A DNA stretch of 21,699 bases from a virus, in IMG/VR virus record IMGVR_UViG_3300028623_000321, positions 1-21,699 of that record. One strand, given 5' to 3'. Positions within the stretch are counted from its first letter, which is position 1; each line of letters begins with the position of its first letter. The notes below the pieces were generated by a model. The model saw nothing but the letters and a program-made list of their open reading frames with translations. It ran no database searches and had not been told where the DNA came from. Below are positions 1 through 8,509 of the stretch, piece after piece. Both the position numbers and the translations under genes were made by a program.

Positions 1-39
1 CAGCTTAGTTTCTCCGCGGCTTCGATTATAGTTATGCAT
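1..39 (-). CDS. Start of a leftward gene, partial (13 codons visible)
   Basis: Read on the minus strand, an ATG at 39-37 is preceded by a strong GGAGG ribosome binding site (positions 52-48) with an 8-base spacer. The frame stays open through 13 codons to the window edge, beginning MHNYNRSRGE. The site is better than those of most rightward genes here, which is the main support. The fragment is too short to assign a function. If real, it makes 40-123 a divergent intergenic region between a leftward operon and the rightward packaging genes. The alternative is a chance ATG after a purine-rich stretch. Confidence 0.45.
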   Translation of the reverse strand, partial: MHNYNRSRGETKL

Positions 40-59
40 GTTGTTCTCCTCCGGTGATG

Positions 60-87
60 CTACGCGGACCCTTGTCAGTCCGCGTAG
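60..87. promoter_or_regulatory. Perfect 10-bp GC-rich hairpin in the divergent intergenic region
   Basis: CTACGCGGAC (60-69) and GTCCGCGTAG (78-87) are exact inverted repeats around an 8-base loop, and a G-T plus T-A pair can extend the stem by two. There is no T-run on either strand, so it does not look like a normal rho-independent terminator. It lies between the leftward gene start at 39 and the small terminase start at 124. It could be an operator, an RNA stabiliser at the 5' end of a transcript, or a processing site. The structure is seen directly; the role is not known. Confidence 0.6.
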
Positions 88-123
88 TACTGGAAAATTA
101 TTTAGACGAAGGCCTCTCTGGTT

Positions 124-609
124 ATGGCGATTGATTTAGAACTCCTGCGGCTTCAATATGAGATACTTAACGTGTCAGCTGAGTCTATAGCTCGCGCAAC
201 TAATCTCCCCATCTCCGCAGTTCAGGACGAGATTGACCGTAAAGGCTGGACTCCCGTATGGCCAGATGACGAAGAACCTCCTATAGAGATAGCTGAAGGT
301 GAAGACGCCTTTAAACTAACCTCTGACCGTTTCATTGAGAAAACCCGCAAACGCCTCTACGCTTACTCCCTCGCAAAAGATGTCTTACTGGCCACCCGTT
401 ATTTGGAACTTGAGGCCGGACTCGTCAGTAAGGCTAACGAGGTACTGGATCTCGTCGACCCGCAAGTTGGGATCGCGACGGTCAAGGCGCTCTCGTCCCT
501 CTGGAAAGACATGCAAAAGAGTGCGAGTGCTGCGAGTGCGTCTTTTGGTGTGGACGAGATGGGCTTACCGACGGTCGTGATCAAGGACCTGTCAGGGAGG
601 GCTATCTAG
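124..609 (+). CDS. terS: Putative terminase small subunit
   Basis: This 161-residue protein ends 2 bases before the large terminase gene. Small terminases recognise phage DNA and pass it to the large subunit. The N-terminal part (about residues 5-42) reads as a helix-turn-helix: a leading helix, an SIARATNLP turn region, then a helix with AVQDEIDRKGW. The middle (about 65-140) is helical and would suit oligomerisation. The C-terminal tail ends LPTVVIKDLSGR, as in many phage TerS proteins. Upstream GAAGG at 108-112 is a modest ribosome site. The assignment rests on position, size and the HTH-like start, because small terminases are poorly conserved. A different DNA-binding packaging protein is possible but less likely. 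Confidence 0.7.
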   Translation: MAIDLELLRLQYEILNVSAESIARATNLPISAVQDEIDRKGWTPVWPDDEEPPIEIAEGEDAFKLTSDRFIEKTRKRLYAYSLAKDVLLATRYLELEAGLVSKANEVLDLVDPQVGIATVKALSSLWKDMQKSASAASASFGVDEMGLPTVVIKDLSGRAI

Positions 610-611
610 TT

Positions 612-2045
612 GTGCGATTTGAACTTATCTGTGACCACGGTCAAGACCGAGTTCTTGATGATTATTACCACTGCCAGGACCGTGTAGCAATTATTACTGG
701 TCCACTTGGTAGTGGTAAAACGTTCACATCCTGCGAGAAAATCTTCTACTGGATGCGAACACAAAAACCAAATTCACAACGGATTCGCAAGACGAGATTT
801 TATGCGATCCGGAACACTTATCCTGATCTACTTGGTACTACGGTAAAAGATTGGATGGACCTCTTCGGAGAATTGGGGAGGTATAAGGGAGGGGGCATCG
901 AGCCACCCAGTCATAAATTGCGGTTTTTATTGCCGGATAGAACATTGGTTGATTCCGAGTTCATCTTTCTCGCCCTTGACAGACCGCAAGCGATCAAGAA
1001 GTTAAGAGGGGCCCAAGCCACAGGGTTTTGGTTAAACGAGATTAAAGAATTACCTAAGTCAGTTATTGATATGTGTGATTTAAGGCATGGTAGGTATCCT
1101 TCAAAGATGGACGGTGGCCCAAGTTGGCATGGGATGATCGGCGATACTAACCAGGTAGATCAGGATCATTATTTATACGAGTTAGCGCAAGAAACTAAAC
1201 CAAAGAATTGGTCATTCTTCACCCAACCAGGTGGAGTTCTTAAAGGAATAGACGGAGCCTGGGTGATTAATCCAAATGCTGAAAATATATTGAATCTTCC
1301 GGATGACTACTACGAGGCCGGTCTCGAGGGTAAGGAAGAGGAATGGATTAAAGTCAATCTTGGGAATAAGTATGGGTCAGTCAGTGATGGCAAAGCCGTT
1401 TACAAAGAGCAGTACAACGATGGAATGCACATCAATGACTCCATTCTCTTTATGGAAGACGAACCCTTGGCAGTAGGACTGGACTTCGGATTGACCCCGG
1501 CTGCAGTCTTTGGCCAGCAAACAGCAAGAGGTGGCGTAAATATTCTAGCGGAATTGACCAGCGACGGAATGGGTATAAATCAGTTCTACTCTCTGGTCAT
1601 TCGGCCTTTTGTACTTAAACATTTTTCGAAGGCTTCCCGTATAACCTGGATTGGTGACCCGTCTGGGAATAAACGAGCTGACACTGACGAAAAGACGGTG
1701 TTTAAAGAATTGAGTGACCTTGGTATCGAAGTCGAACCGGGTAATACAAATGACCTCACGATGCGGATTGAATCCGTTCGTTTTTATTTGCGACTTATGG
1801 CAGGAGATAAGCCAGCATTTCAGTTGCACTCCAGGTGTCACCAAGTGCGTAAAGGTTTTAATGGCGGTTATAAATTTAGACGAATCCAGGTTATAGGTGA
1901 AGAGAAATATATGAACGTACCGGATAAAAATCTTTACTCGCATCCACATGATGCACTCCAGTATCTCATGATGTATTTCCGTGGAGACGTCGGCGTTAGT
2001 AAGCCATATAAACGACCAAAAGATACTTCACGGTGGGGACGTTAA
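612..2045 (+). CDS. terL: Terminase large subunit (packaging ATPase and nuclease)
   Basis: This is the motor that translocates DNA into the prohead and cuts it. The ATPase half has a Walker A motif GPLGSGKT at residues 30-37 and a Walker B strand with catalytic glutamate, FWLNE, at 139-143. The RNase H-like nuclease half shows the expected three acidic positions: D291 in GLDFGL, D349 in WIGDP and D447 in HPHDAL. Both halves are intact and the length of 477 residues is normal. The start is GTG at 612, chosen because GGGAGGG lies at 595-601 with a 10-base spacer and because residues just after it lead straight into the ATPase fold. It follows terS after 2 bases and is followed directly by the portal gene. 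Confidence 0.95.
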   Translation: MRFELICDHGQDRVLDDYYHCQDRVAIITGPLGSGKTFTSCEKIFYWMRTQKPNSQRIRKTRFYAIRNTYPDLLGTTVKDWMDLFGELGRYKGGGIEPPSHKLRFLLPDRTLVDSEFIFLALDRPQAIKKLRGAQATGFWLNEIKELPKSVIDMCDLRHGRYPSKMDGGPSWHGMIGDTNQVDQDHYLYELAQETKPKNWSFFTQPGGVLKGIDGAWVINPNAENILNLPDDYYEAGLEGKEEEWIKVNLGNKYGSVSDGKAVYKEQYNDGMHINDSILFMEDEPLAVGLDFGLTPAAVFGQQTARGGVNILAELTSDGMGINQFYSLVIRPFVLKHFSKASRITWIGDPSGNKRADTDEKTVFKELSDLGIEVEPGNTNDLTMRIESVRFYLRLMAGDKPAFQLHSRCHQVRKGFNGGYKFRRIQVIGEEKYMNVPDKNLYSHPHDALQYLMMYFRGDVGVSKPYKRPKDTSRWGR

Positions 2046-4058
2046 ATGCCTAAACCTGATATTAAAACACATCTTAACTGGGTCTGCGAAGCGATGCTCG
2101 GGCATTCAGGTTGGCGTAAAGAAAGCTGGGAAGACGCCGAGTTTAAGGATGGTGTTCATTGGAATGAAATAGATTTTTCTAAACTCAGTGATAAGAATAT
2201 TAATCCATTGACCATTAATAGAATTTTTCCGATTCTAAATATGGCTCACGGAAATTATATTCGTGCACGTAAAGATATTATCGCAAAAGGACGTACAAAA
2301 GAGGATCACGAAATATCGCAGGTAATGTCTGAAGCAATTGCATTTGTTGTGGACCAGAACCAAGGTACAATGATTCAACGAAGTGCATATGAAAGTGAAA
2401 TATCCGTCGGTTATGGAGACATATATGTCGGGTATAATTCGGATCCACGAAAAGAAAAAGTCATGCTACGTGAATTACCGTGGCATTCATTTTGGTGGGA
2501 CCCATACGGAACTCCTTGGCTTAATATCAATAATACACGTTATGCTTTTACCGCCGAATGGAAAGATATTGAAAATTTAATTGGAGCTTTTCCAGAGTTT
2601 GAAAGAGAATTACGAGAACAATTTAGGTCTATGACTGACAGTATGTCAGCACCTTATGTATACGATGCAGCTACAGAGATTGAGGACTACAAAAATTTTC
2701 TCTCCTCCGGCCGTTGGGTTAATTCAGAACGTTCCAGAGTACGACCAGTGGAAATGTGGTATACAAATGTCGAACCAAGATGGTTTGCTGTATTACCCGA
2801 CGGCCGTGTTCTTGACATGGATAATGCCCCGTTAAGCGAACAGTTTCAAATGGTACAAGCATCACGAGAATTAGTTAAGGCGCATGTTAAGCGTATGTAT
2901 GTAACGACATTTTTAGGTGAACTGGTACTTCAGGATATTCCAACACCTTTTCCGTATGACGATTTCCCTTTTGTACCTTACGTCGGATACCTTGACCGAT
3001 ATAATTTTCCTTATGGTATTCCACGGCAAGTCAAAGAACAGAATATGGAAGTCAATAAACGCCGGTCTATGGGTCTGGCACTTATCGGCAGTCGTAGAAC
3101 AACTGTAGAAACAGGTGCCGCAGAAGACCTTAACGTGGTACAGGATGAAGCAAATAGACTAGACAGTTTTATAGTCGTAAATAAAGGTGCATTAGAAAAA
3201 ATTAAAATAGAGGATATGGCCTCTCTGGCCGCACCTCAGATTTCTATGATGCAACAATCCGAACAGGAGATAAAAGAAATAGTCGGTGTTAATGATGAAG
3301 CAATGGGTATGAATACGCCTGCACAATCAGGTACTGCACTTGATAAAAAAGTATTACTTAGTTCTACAATGACTTTATCGCTTCTTGAAAACGCGAATCA
3401 GTCTCAAAAGATTATGGGTGAAAAAATCATGTGCCTTATCCAGGATTCCTGGACCGAACAAAAAGTAATGCGAGTTATTGACCGACTTTCGGGTGTTGAG
3501 AAATTTGTTGAAATAAATACACGTATTCACGACGCAGATACTGGTGCATATACTATTAAAAACGATTTAACCCAAGGTCGATTTGATTTAGTAATTGCCA
3601 CTAAAGAGATCACGGACACGATGCGCGAGAAGAACATGGACTTGTTATTCTCTGCAATTAACAAGGCCCCACCAGAAGCTGTGGCCCCCTTGTTAAATGT
3701 CGCTTTTGAGATTTCCGATATACCTGAGAAAGAACGTATTTTAGCGCAGATAAGAGAAGCTACAGGCATGGCACCAGCTGATGAAGACCTTACTACGGAT
3801 CAGCGTAAAGAAAAACAACGCCAGATAATGGACCAAAAACAAGCTATGTCTGCAGAAGACCGACAACGTCAACAACAGATGCAAGATCTTGAAATGCAGA
3901 AAACTCAAGCAGCGGCATCTAAAGCACACAACGAGGGCCAAGCTGCGATGTTAACTGCTCAGGCTATGAAACAGCGCGCTGATCAAGAGGGTTTTGTAGC
4001 TGGGCATGAACTCATGCAGGCAAAATTCGATAAAAAGACGGAGGCTAAAAAGAAATGA
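2046..4058 (+). CDS. Portal protein, P22-like
   Basis: The portal is the dodecameric ring at one vertex through which DNA enters and leaves. The 670-residue product has the length and features of P22-type portals: an N-terminal region containing NPLTINRI and an arginine-rich AHGNYIRARKD segment (about residues 57-80), a conserved core with WWDPYGT and RYNFPYG, and an EIVGVNDEAMG segment. The last 90 residues (about 580-668) are rich in Gln, Lys and Ala and strongly helical, matching the C-terminal coiled-coil barrel that extends into the capsid in P22 relatives. The ATG follows the terL stop immediately. The gene uses mainly AT-ending codons. The family call is from recognised sequence pattern, not from a search. 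Confidence 0.92.
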   Translation: MPKPDIKTHLNWVCEAMLGHSGWRKESWEDAEFKDGVHWNEIDFSKLSDKNINPLTINRIFPILNMAHGNYIRARKDIIAKGRTKEDHEISQVMSEAIAFVVDQNQGTMIQRSAYESEISVGYGDIYVGYNSDPRKEKVMLRELPWHSFWWDPYGTPWLNINNTRYAFTAEWKDIENLIGAFPEFERELREQFRSMTDSMSAPYVYDAATEIEDYKNFLSSGRWVNSERSRVRPVEMWYTNVEPRWFAVLPDGRVLDMDNAPLSEQFQMVQASRELVKAHVKRMYVTTFLGELVLQDIPTPFPYDDFPFVPYVGYLDRYNFPYGIPRQVKEQNMEVNKRRSMGLALIGSRRTTVETGAAEDLNVVQDEANRLDSFIVVNKGALEKIKIEDMASLAAPQISMMQQSEQEIKEIVGVNDEAMGMNTPAQSGTALDKKVLLSSTMTLSLLENANQSQKIMGEKIMCLIQDSWTEQKVMRVIDRLSGVEKFVEINTRIHDADTGAYTIKNDLTQGRFDLVIATKEITDTMREKNMDLLFSAINKAPPEAVAPLLNVAFEISDIPEKERILAQIREATGMAPADEDLTTDQRKEKQRQIMDQKQAMSAEDRQRQQQMQDLEMQKTQAAASKAHNEGQAAMLTAQAMKQRADQEGFVAGHELMQAKFDKKTEAKKK

Positions 4059-4252
4059 ACGCAGCCCAAGAAGCCGCATTTGAAGCAAAAGCTGAGAAAC
4101 ATTTTCGTAGTCACCGAGAACTTCCAGTGGGCCGAAATTTTCGATGCTGGAATCGTGATAAAGACGTAACCGGTGACCGCAATTATCGGCAGAACTATGA
4201 CCAGATTAACTGGTCTGAAAAAGTTCCAGAAACTCGCCCTTCGCGGGCGTAA
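4055..4252 (+). CDS. Small hypothetical protein coupled to the portal gene
   Basis: This 65-residue frame begins in an ATGA overlap with the portal stop. A strong GGAGG site at 4040-4044 lies 10 bases upstream, inside the end of the portal gene. Both features argue for real, translationally coupled expression. The product is charged and rich in Arg, Asn and aromatic residues. It has no signal peptide or membrane segment, and I recognise no family. Its place between portal and scaffold suggests a minor head or assembly role, but that is only inferred from position. Its last codons overlap a GC-rich hairpin at 4235-4249. Confidence 0.6.
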   Translation: MNAAQEAAFEAKAEKHFRSHRELPVGRNFRCWNRDKDVTGDRNYRQNYDQINWSEKVPETRPSRA

Positions 4253-4278
4253 AACAAGTAAACCTCGCCCACGCGGCG
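4235..4278 (+). promoter_or_regulatory. Two tandem small GC-rich hairpins before the scaffold gene
   Basis: CGCCC (4235-4239) pairs with GGGCG (4245-4249), and CGCC (4266-4269) pairs with GGCG (4275-4278), each around a 5-base loop. The first overlaps the stop codon of the small ORF. The second sits just before the AAAAGGAG ribosome site of the scaffold gene. Neither is followed by a T-run, so termination is unlikely. They stand out in an otherwise AT-rich stretch and might mark RNA processing or tune translation of the scaffold and capsid genes. The role is inferred. Confidence 0.4.
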
Positions 4279-4294
4279 TTAAAAGGAGAATTAA

Positions 4295-5302
4295 ATGAGC
4301 GAAGAAACACCAGTATCGTCAGAAACGACGGAAACATCAAATGAAGTACAAACGTTAGAAACCCCGGTCTTTGATGTCCTTATAGACCAAGGATTAACTG
4401 CAATTTCGGAGGATGATTTACGTGGCGAAACAGCAGAAGAGAAAGACGTTGAAGGAAAAGAAGAAGGAACGGCAGAAGGAAAAACAGACCAAGAGGTAGA
4501 GGTAAAACCAGAGGTGACCGAAGATACGGAGACTACACCTCCTCCGAAGGTCGAACCACCACCTAAAGGTTATGTTCCACTTGCCGCGTTAAAAGAAAGT
4601 AGAGAAGAGACACGTGCACTTAAAGACCGTATAAAAGCCCTTGAGGCGAAAGTACTTACGCCGGAAGTAAAAACCCCTGCAGAGGTTGTTCCGGAGGTAC
4701 GCACGGATTTTAAGGTTCTTACTACAGCAGAGTTCCGCGAACTGTCAGATGAGTCACCTAGAGATGCATTGGTGTATATGGCAGAATTACGAGACTACGA
4801 GAATGTACAGCGTATTTCTCAGGCGCGTGAACAAGAAGTAGATGCTATATTTCGTGAATCAGTTAAACTGATGGAAGAAGCAGTGCCTACTTTATTTGAC
4901 GAAGACTCAGAAGCCCCAAAAATACTTGCTGAGTTTGCTGAAACTGTGGGTTTTACTAAAGATATGTTTTATTTAACAAATCCTGAAACCCAAATTATTT
5001 TACCCGGCGAAACTAAACCAGTTTATCTTGGTACACAAGCCGCATCGATTCTTAAAATGCTCGCCGGGCTTCAAGGAAAAATTGTAAAAGACCCGAAATC
5101 CGCGGTAGACGAAACCGCATTACGAAAATCAATTGAGGCTGAAGTCCTCAAGAAAATAAAAACCGGTGGTAAGTCTTTTAAATCGCTGAGTGATATTCCA
5201 ACAAGTGATTCTGAAACACCTGCGTCTAAAGGTGTTTTATCAGAAGCACAGTATATGAAATTAACTCCAGCTCAACAAAAGGCTTACCTCTCCGGCGAAT
5301 AG
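4295..5302 (+). CDS. Putative capsid scaffolding protein
   Basis: Scaffolding proteins guide capsid subunits into a prohead and then leave or are degraded. The 335-residue product sits directly before the major capsid gene, where scaffolds usually are. Residues 1-90 are very acidic and low in complexity (Glu, Thr, Val, Pro), ending in a proline cluster. The motif GYVPLAALKESRE (about 92-104) starts a short coiled coil to about 122, a pattern I associate with scaffolds of phages having N4-type capsid proteins. The C-terminus ends in a helical segment with PAQQKAYLSGE. A clear AAAAGGAG site precedes the ATG. No protease motif is visible, so a maturation protease is unlikely. Confidence 0.75.
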   Translation: MSEETPVSSETTETSNEVQTLETPVFDVLIDQGLTAISEDDLRGETAEEKDVEGKEEGTAEGKTDQEVEVKPEVTEDTETTPPPKVEPPPKGYVPLAALKESREETRALKDRIKALEAKVLTPEVKTPAEVVPEVRTDFKVLTTAEFRELSDESPRDALVYMAELRDYENVQRISQAREQEVDAIFRESVKLMEEAVPTLFDEDSEAPKILAEFAETVGFTKDMFYLTNPETQIILPGETKPVYLGTQAASILKMLAGLQGKIVKDPKSAVDETALRKSIEAEVLKKIKTGGKSFKSLSDIPTSDSETPASKGVLSEAQYMKLTPAQQKAYLSGE

Positions 5303-5314
5303 GAGATTTGAATT

Positions 5315-6400
5315 ATGGCTATGACAGATTTTGCATTAGGACATGCGTTAGCAATTCAACGTTGGTCCACTTCGCTTGCGGTAGAAGCCGCGAAGAAACA
5401 GTATTTTGCGCCATTTATTGGCACGTCCCCGGAGGATCTCATCACCCTGCAGAATGAACTCAATAAAGGTGCCGGTGAAAAAGTCACTATCGGTCTGCAG
5501 ATGAAACTGGTTGAAGCTGGTATCGAGGGTGATGCTATTATCGAGGGTCATGCAACCGGTGAAGAAGCCCTTACTTTCTGGAGTGACTATTTGTTTATCG
5601 ACCAACTCAGAAAGTCCACGAAGTCAAAGGGTAAGATGTCTGAACAGCGTGTTCCCTATGATCTTCGTGCCAAAGGTCGTGATGCTCTTGCGGTATGGTG
5701 GGCAGAAGAAATGGACGAGGAAATTTTCTGTTATCTTTCCGGTTGCCGTGGTGAAAGTACCATGCATAATCCAACCACCTGGACCGGCCGTGCAAATAAC
5801 GCCCTTACCGTGCCCGACGTTGGACATCTTGTATATGGTGGAACGGCTACCGCATACAATAACATCACCAACACTGACAAATTCGAACTCTCCTTAGTCG
5901 AGAAACTCGTCGCTAAGGCCGAGACCACGGACCCGATGATGCAGCCTTTTATGATCGGCGGTACAAAGAAATTTGTATTGCTTATGCATACTTTCCAGGC
6001 TTTTGATCTTCGGACATCGACGACTACCAATGACTGGTTGGATATCACCAAAACGACCGACATGGGTCGTGGTGAGGCATCCAAATTGTATACCGGTAAA
6101 CTTGGTGAATACGCGGATGTTATCCTGCATAAACATCGTAATGTAATTCGACATAACGATGTTGGTGCCGGTGTTAACCTTCCTGGGGCCCGTGCTCTTT
6201 TCATGGGCGCCCAAGCTGGTCTTATGGCCTATGGCCAGGATTCTGGTCCTAACCGGTATTCCTGGAATGAAGATAAAGATGACCGTGGTAATGCTCTGGC
6301 AATCACTGCCGGTACGATCTTCGGCATCAAGAAAACTCGATTTAACAGTAAGGACTGGGGTGTCGTAGCAGTAGACACATATAGCGCAGATCCTACTTAA
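5315..6400 (+). CDS. Major capsid protein, N4-gp56 family
   Basis: This is the main shell protein, with the HK97-type fold expected for the N4 gp56 family. The 361-residue product matches the family in length and pattern. It has an N-terminal WSTSLAVEAAKKQYF segment, then FIGTSPEDLI, then the GEKVTIGLQMKL strand. After these come the long helix with LRAKGRDALAVWWAEEMDEE (about 110-140), a CYLSGCRG segment, and near the C-terminus a GNALAITAGTIFGIKKTRF strand region. Translation starts at ATG 5315 behind GGAG (5303-5306) close to the scaffold stop. Codon use is smoother and more GC-ending than in the portal gene, as often seen for a highly expressed capsid gene. A terminator follows at once. 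Confidence 0.92.
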   Translation: MAMTDFALGHALAIQRWSTSLAVEAAKKQYFAPFIGTSPEDLITLQNELNKGAGEKVTIGLQMKLVEAGIEGDAIIEGHATGEEALTFWSDYLFIDQLRKSTKSKGKMSEQRVPYDLRAKGRDALAVWWAEEMDEEIFCYLSGCRGESTMHNPTTWTGRANNALTVPDVGHLVYGGTATAYNNITNTDKFELSLVEKLVAKAETTDPMMQPFMIGGTKKFVLLMHTFQAFDLRTSTTTNDWLDITKTTDMGRGEASKLYTGKLGEYADVILHKHRNVIRHNDVGAGVNLPGARALFMGAQAGLMAYGQDSGPNRYSWNEDKDDRGNALAITAGTIFGIKKTRFNSKDWGVVAVDTYSADPT

Positions 6401-6419
6401 TCGATGTTGTTTCAAGTAT

Positions 6420-6449
6420 AACCCGTCTGCTCTTTAGTAGACGGGTTTT
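6420..6449 (+). terminator. Rho-independent terminator after the capsid gene
   Basis: ACCCGTCTGCT (6421-6431) and AGTAGACGGGT (6436-6446) form an 11-bp stem with a single G-T wobble and a CTTT loop. A6420 and T6447 extend it by one pair, and a short T-run (6446-6449) follows. It lies 20 bases after the capsid stop codon. The short T-run suggests partial read-through, which would let capsid mRNA exceed that of the adaptor and tail genes. Confidence 0.85.
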
Positions 6450-6479
6450 GCTGAAACCACATCTAACAAAAGGTGTCTT

Positions 6480-7136
6480 ATGGCAACACTCAAAGAAATT
6501 AGAGATCGCGTTATACGAAACGTACAAGACGACTTATATATTGATGAAATTATCGATAGTTTTATTAACGAAGGTCTTCAGCGATGCGCGAGTCTTGTAT
6601 TATTACCGGATTTAATGAGTACTGGTGATATATTGACATCTATAACTGCGTATTCAGTAGATATACCAGTCGCATGGAATTTTGATCGTAATTTATATAT
6701 GTGTAGTACAGTCGCGGATAAACGAAAAGTTAAAGTATTCTCGTCGGCCATTTTACTCTCTGGCCAATATTCTGATTTTGATTTTAGTGTAAACACCGGT
6801 GAAATAGAAGCTTGTACGGCTACGCGTACACAGTTTATTTATTACCGGGTACCTACTGTAGTTACACCACTTTTGTGTGCTTTTTATAAAAAACCGACTT
6901 TATTAACAGTAGATTCAGTTGAACCGAGTATTTTGCCTGAATTTTTACACTACGATCTTTTGGCAAATTTTGCGTGTTTTAAAACTTACAGTGAAAAAGA
7001 GGACGGTATAGATGGTGTACAGATAAATACCACAAAGTATTATAAATTATTTGATGCGGCTATAACTGAATTAGGTATATACTTTAGAACAGGTCAATCT
7101 AGACCTACGCCTATTAGACGATCGGACTGGGTATAA
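6480..7136 (+). CDS. Putative head-tail adaptor (SU10-type)
   Basis: Adaptors bind under the portal ring and connect it to the tail. The 218-residue product starts TLKEIRDRVIRNVQDD and continues with a helix YIDEIIDSFINEGLQRC, which is the recognisable N-terminus of SU10-type adaptor proteins. The middle is beta-rich with FIYYRVPTVV and CAFYKKPT strands. The C-terminal half is helical with LPEFLHYDLLANFACFKTY, again as in such adaptors. It is the first gene after the capsid terminator and overlaps the next gene by one base. AGGTG at 6471-6475 precedes the ATG. Its codon use matches the head genes and not the tail block that follows. Confidence 0.7.
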   Translation: MATLKEIRDRVIRNVQDDLYIDEIIDSFINEGLQRCASLVLLPDLMSTGDILTSITAYSVDIPVAWNFDRNLYMCSTVADKRKVKVFSSAILLSGQYSDFDFSVNTGEIEACTATRTQFIYYRVPTVVTPLLCAFYKKPTLLTVDSVEPSILPEFLHYDLLANFACFKTYSEKEDGIDGVQINTTKYYKLFDAAITELGIYFRTGQSRPTPIRRSDWV

Positions 7137-8473
7137 TGTCTGAAATTTCAATAAACGCTTTCTCGGGTATGAATAACGTCAAACGGAATGAGAACTTTTT
7201 CTCTGCTGAAGGTGTAGCGGAGCCAAAGATCATTTTAAATGCTGACGTTGGCATTACACAAAGTCTTATTGCACGAGATGGTCAGATAAAGATTCTCGCC
7301 CTGACTAAGGCACATAGTCTATGGTCAGGATTAAGTTGTACCCTGTTTGTTGATAACGGAACACTTTACAGGTTCACGCCTCCGACCAAGGTCTCGGTAT
7401 CGGCACTTGATGATAAAGGCGCATCGTTTGATTACGTCGAGGCTGAAGATAAGGTCTATTTTTCCAACCAATATTGCAAAGGTGTTTTCAACCCGACAAC
7501 GAACACAATATCGGATTGGGGTATCCTTCCCCCGTCAGGTCCGATGTTGCTGACCGGTTCCGGCTCCCTTCCTCCTGGGGCCTATAACGTGGCCATGACG
7601 TCATCTAATGGCGACGAAATTTCCGGGACCGGTCCCATCACTTCGATAGAGTTGACAGAAACTGGCGGAATCCAGATTCTCAATCGTCCGTCTGGGTCCG
7701 AAGTCTGGTGTACGGATGCCAACGAATTCATTTTTTACCGGATAGGCGCAGCCAGTAAGATTGTCTCTATTCCTACCGTTGAACCGTGTCCGTCCCTGAT
7801 GTGTTCTCCGCCACCGTTTCTCTCTAACCTTTGTTATGCATTCGGGCGCATCTGGGGATCATCCGGAAAAACCGTCTATTACAGCCAACCGTTTAAGTTT
7901 GGGTGGTTTCGGTTATCGGCCAACAGATTTGAATTTGATTCTGAAGTGACCGTAATCGCCAAAGTCCCGACCGGGATTTTTGTCGGGATGAAGGACAAGA
8001 CCCGGTTTCTCTCTGGGACTGAGCCGGAAAAAATGCAGCAATCAGACGCCGGGGCCGGAAGTGTGTCCGGGACACTGGCCTACTGCAACAACTTGCCAGA
8101 AATGGGGGATATCCTGGGCTCACCTGAAAAGGGATATGTCGATGTTCCGGTATGGCGCACAACTGAGGGCATTGTGGCCGGGAATGCTTCTGGAAGGCTG
8201 TTTAATCTCACAAAAAACAAACTCGTCTTTGGAATCCCGGAGCGCGGGGCTTCTCTTTACCGGAACCTTGGAGGTGCCATTCAATTCTTAACCAGCGCAA
8301 AAGTTGGTACGGGCGGATCTGGCGCGGGGTTTTTCGATGCTGACACCATTGCTGCCTTAAAGTCTGGTGCGTTTGATATTTCAAGTTTCAAGTCAAATGC
8401 AATCGGGTCCGGCGTCGGGATGTCGGAAACAGTTTCATGTGAACTTTATCGTAACGGGGTTTTGGTGCCCTGA
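7136..8473 (+). CDS. Putative tail nozzle or hub protein, beta-propeller-like
   Basis: This 445-residue protein follows the adaptor gene with a one-base overlap (TAATG), which is the usual place for the tail nozzle or hub. It consists of repeated short beta strands separated by loops, with blade-like units such as LFVDNGTLYRF, KVYFSNQYCKGVF, CYAFGRIWGSSGKTVYYSQP and GIFVGMKDKTRFLSG. A Gly-rich LPPGAYNVAMT segment in the middle is typical of an inserted immunoglobulin-like unit in such phage proteins. No enzymatic motif is visible. No membrane segment or signal peptide is seen. Glycine codons are often GGG, unlike the head genes. The structural class is inferred from repeats and position, so the exact role is uncertain. 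Confidence 0.6.
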   Translation: MSEISINAFSGMNNVKRNENFFSAEGVAEPKIILNADVGITQSLIARDGQIKILALTKAHSLWSGLSCTLFVDNGTLYRFTPPTKVSVSALDDKGASFDYVEAEDKVYFSNQYCKGVFNPTTNTISDWGILPPSGPMLLTGSGSLPPGAYNVAMTSSNGDEISGTGPITSIELTETGGIQILNRPSGSEVWCTDANEFIFYRIGAASKIVSIPTVEPCPSLMCSPPPFLSNLCYAFGRIWGSSGKTVYYSQPFKFGWFRLSANRFEFDSEVTVIAKVPTGIFVGMKDKTRFLSGTEPEKMQQSDAGAGSVSGTLAYCNNLPEMGDILGSPEKGYVDVPVWRTTEGIVAGNASGRLFNLTKNKLVFGIPERGASLYRNLGGAIQFLTSAKVGTGGSGAGFFDADTIAALKSGAFDISSFKSNAIGSGVGMSETVSCELYRNGVLVP

Positions 8474-8509
8474 ATTTAATTCAATACTGCTTTAAAAAGG
8501 AATTTTATC

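Noticed and set aside
60-87. Hairpin considered as a rho-independent terminator
   Set aside because: Neither strand has a T-run after the stem, so it is listed as a structure of unknown role only.
1545-1949. Minus-strand frame of 134 residues inside the large terminase gene
   Set aside because: The plus-strand frame carries the intact nuclease motifs over the same bases, and the antisense product has no recognisable pattern or start site.
5731-6415. Two long minus-strand frames opposite the major capsid gene (157 and 173 residues)
   Set aside because: They lie wholly within the capsid gene and have no ribosome site. Their products are rich in Arg, Ser and Cys without any recognisable pattern, as expected of antisense shadows.
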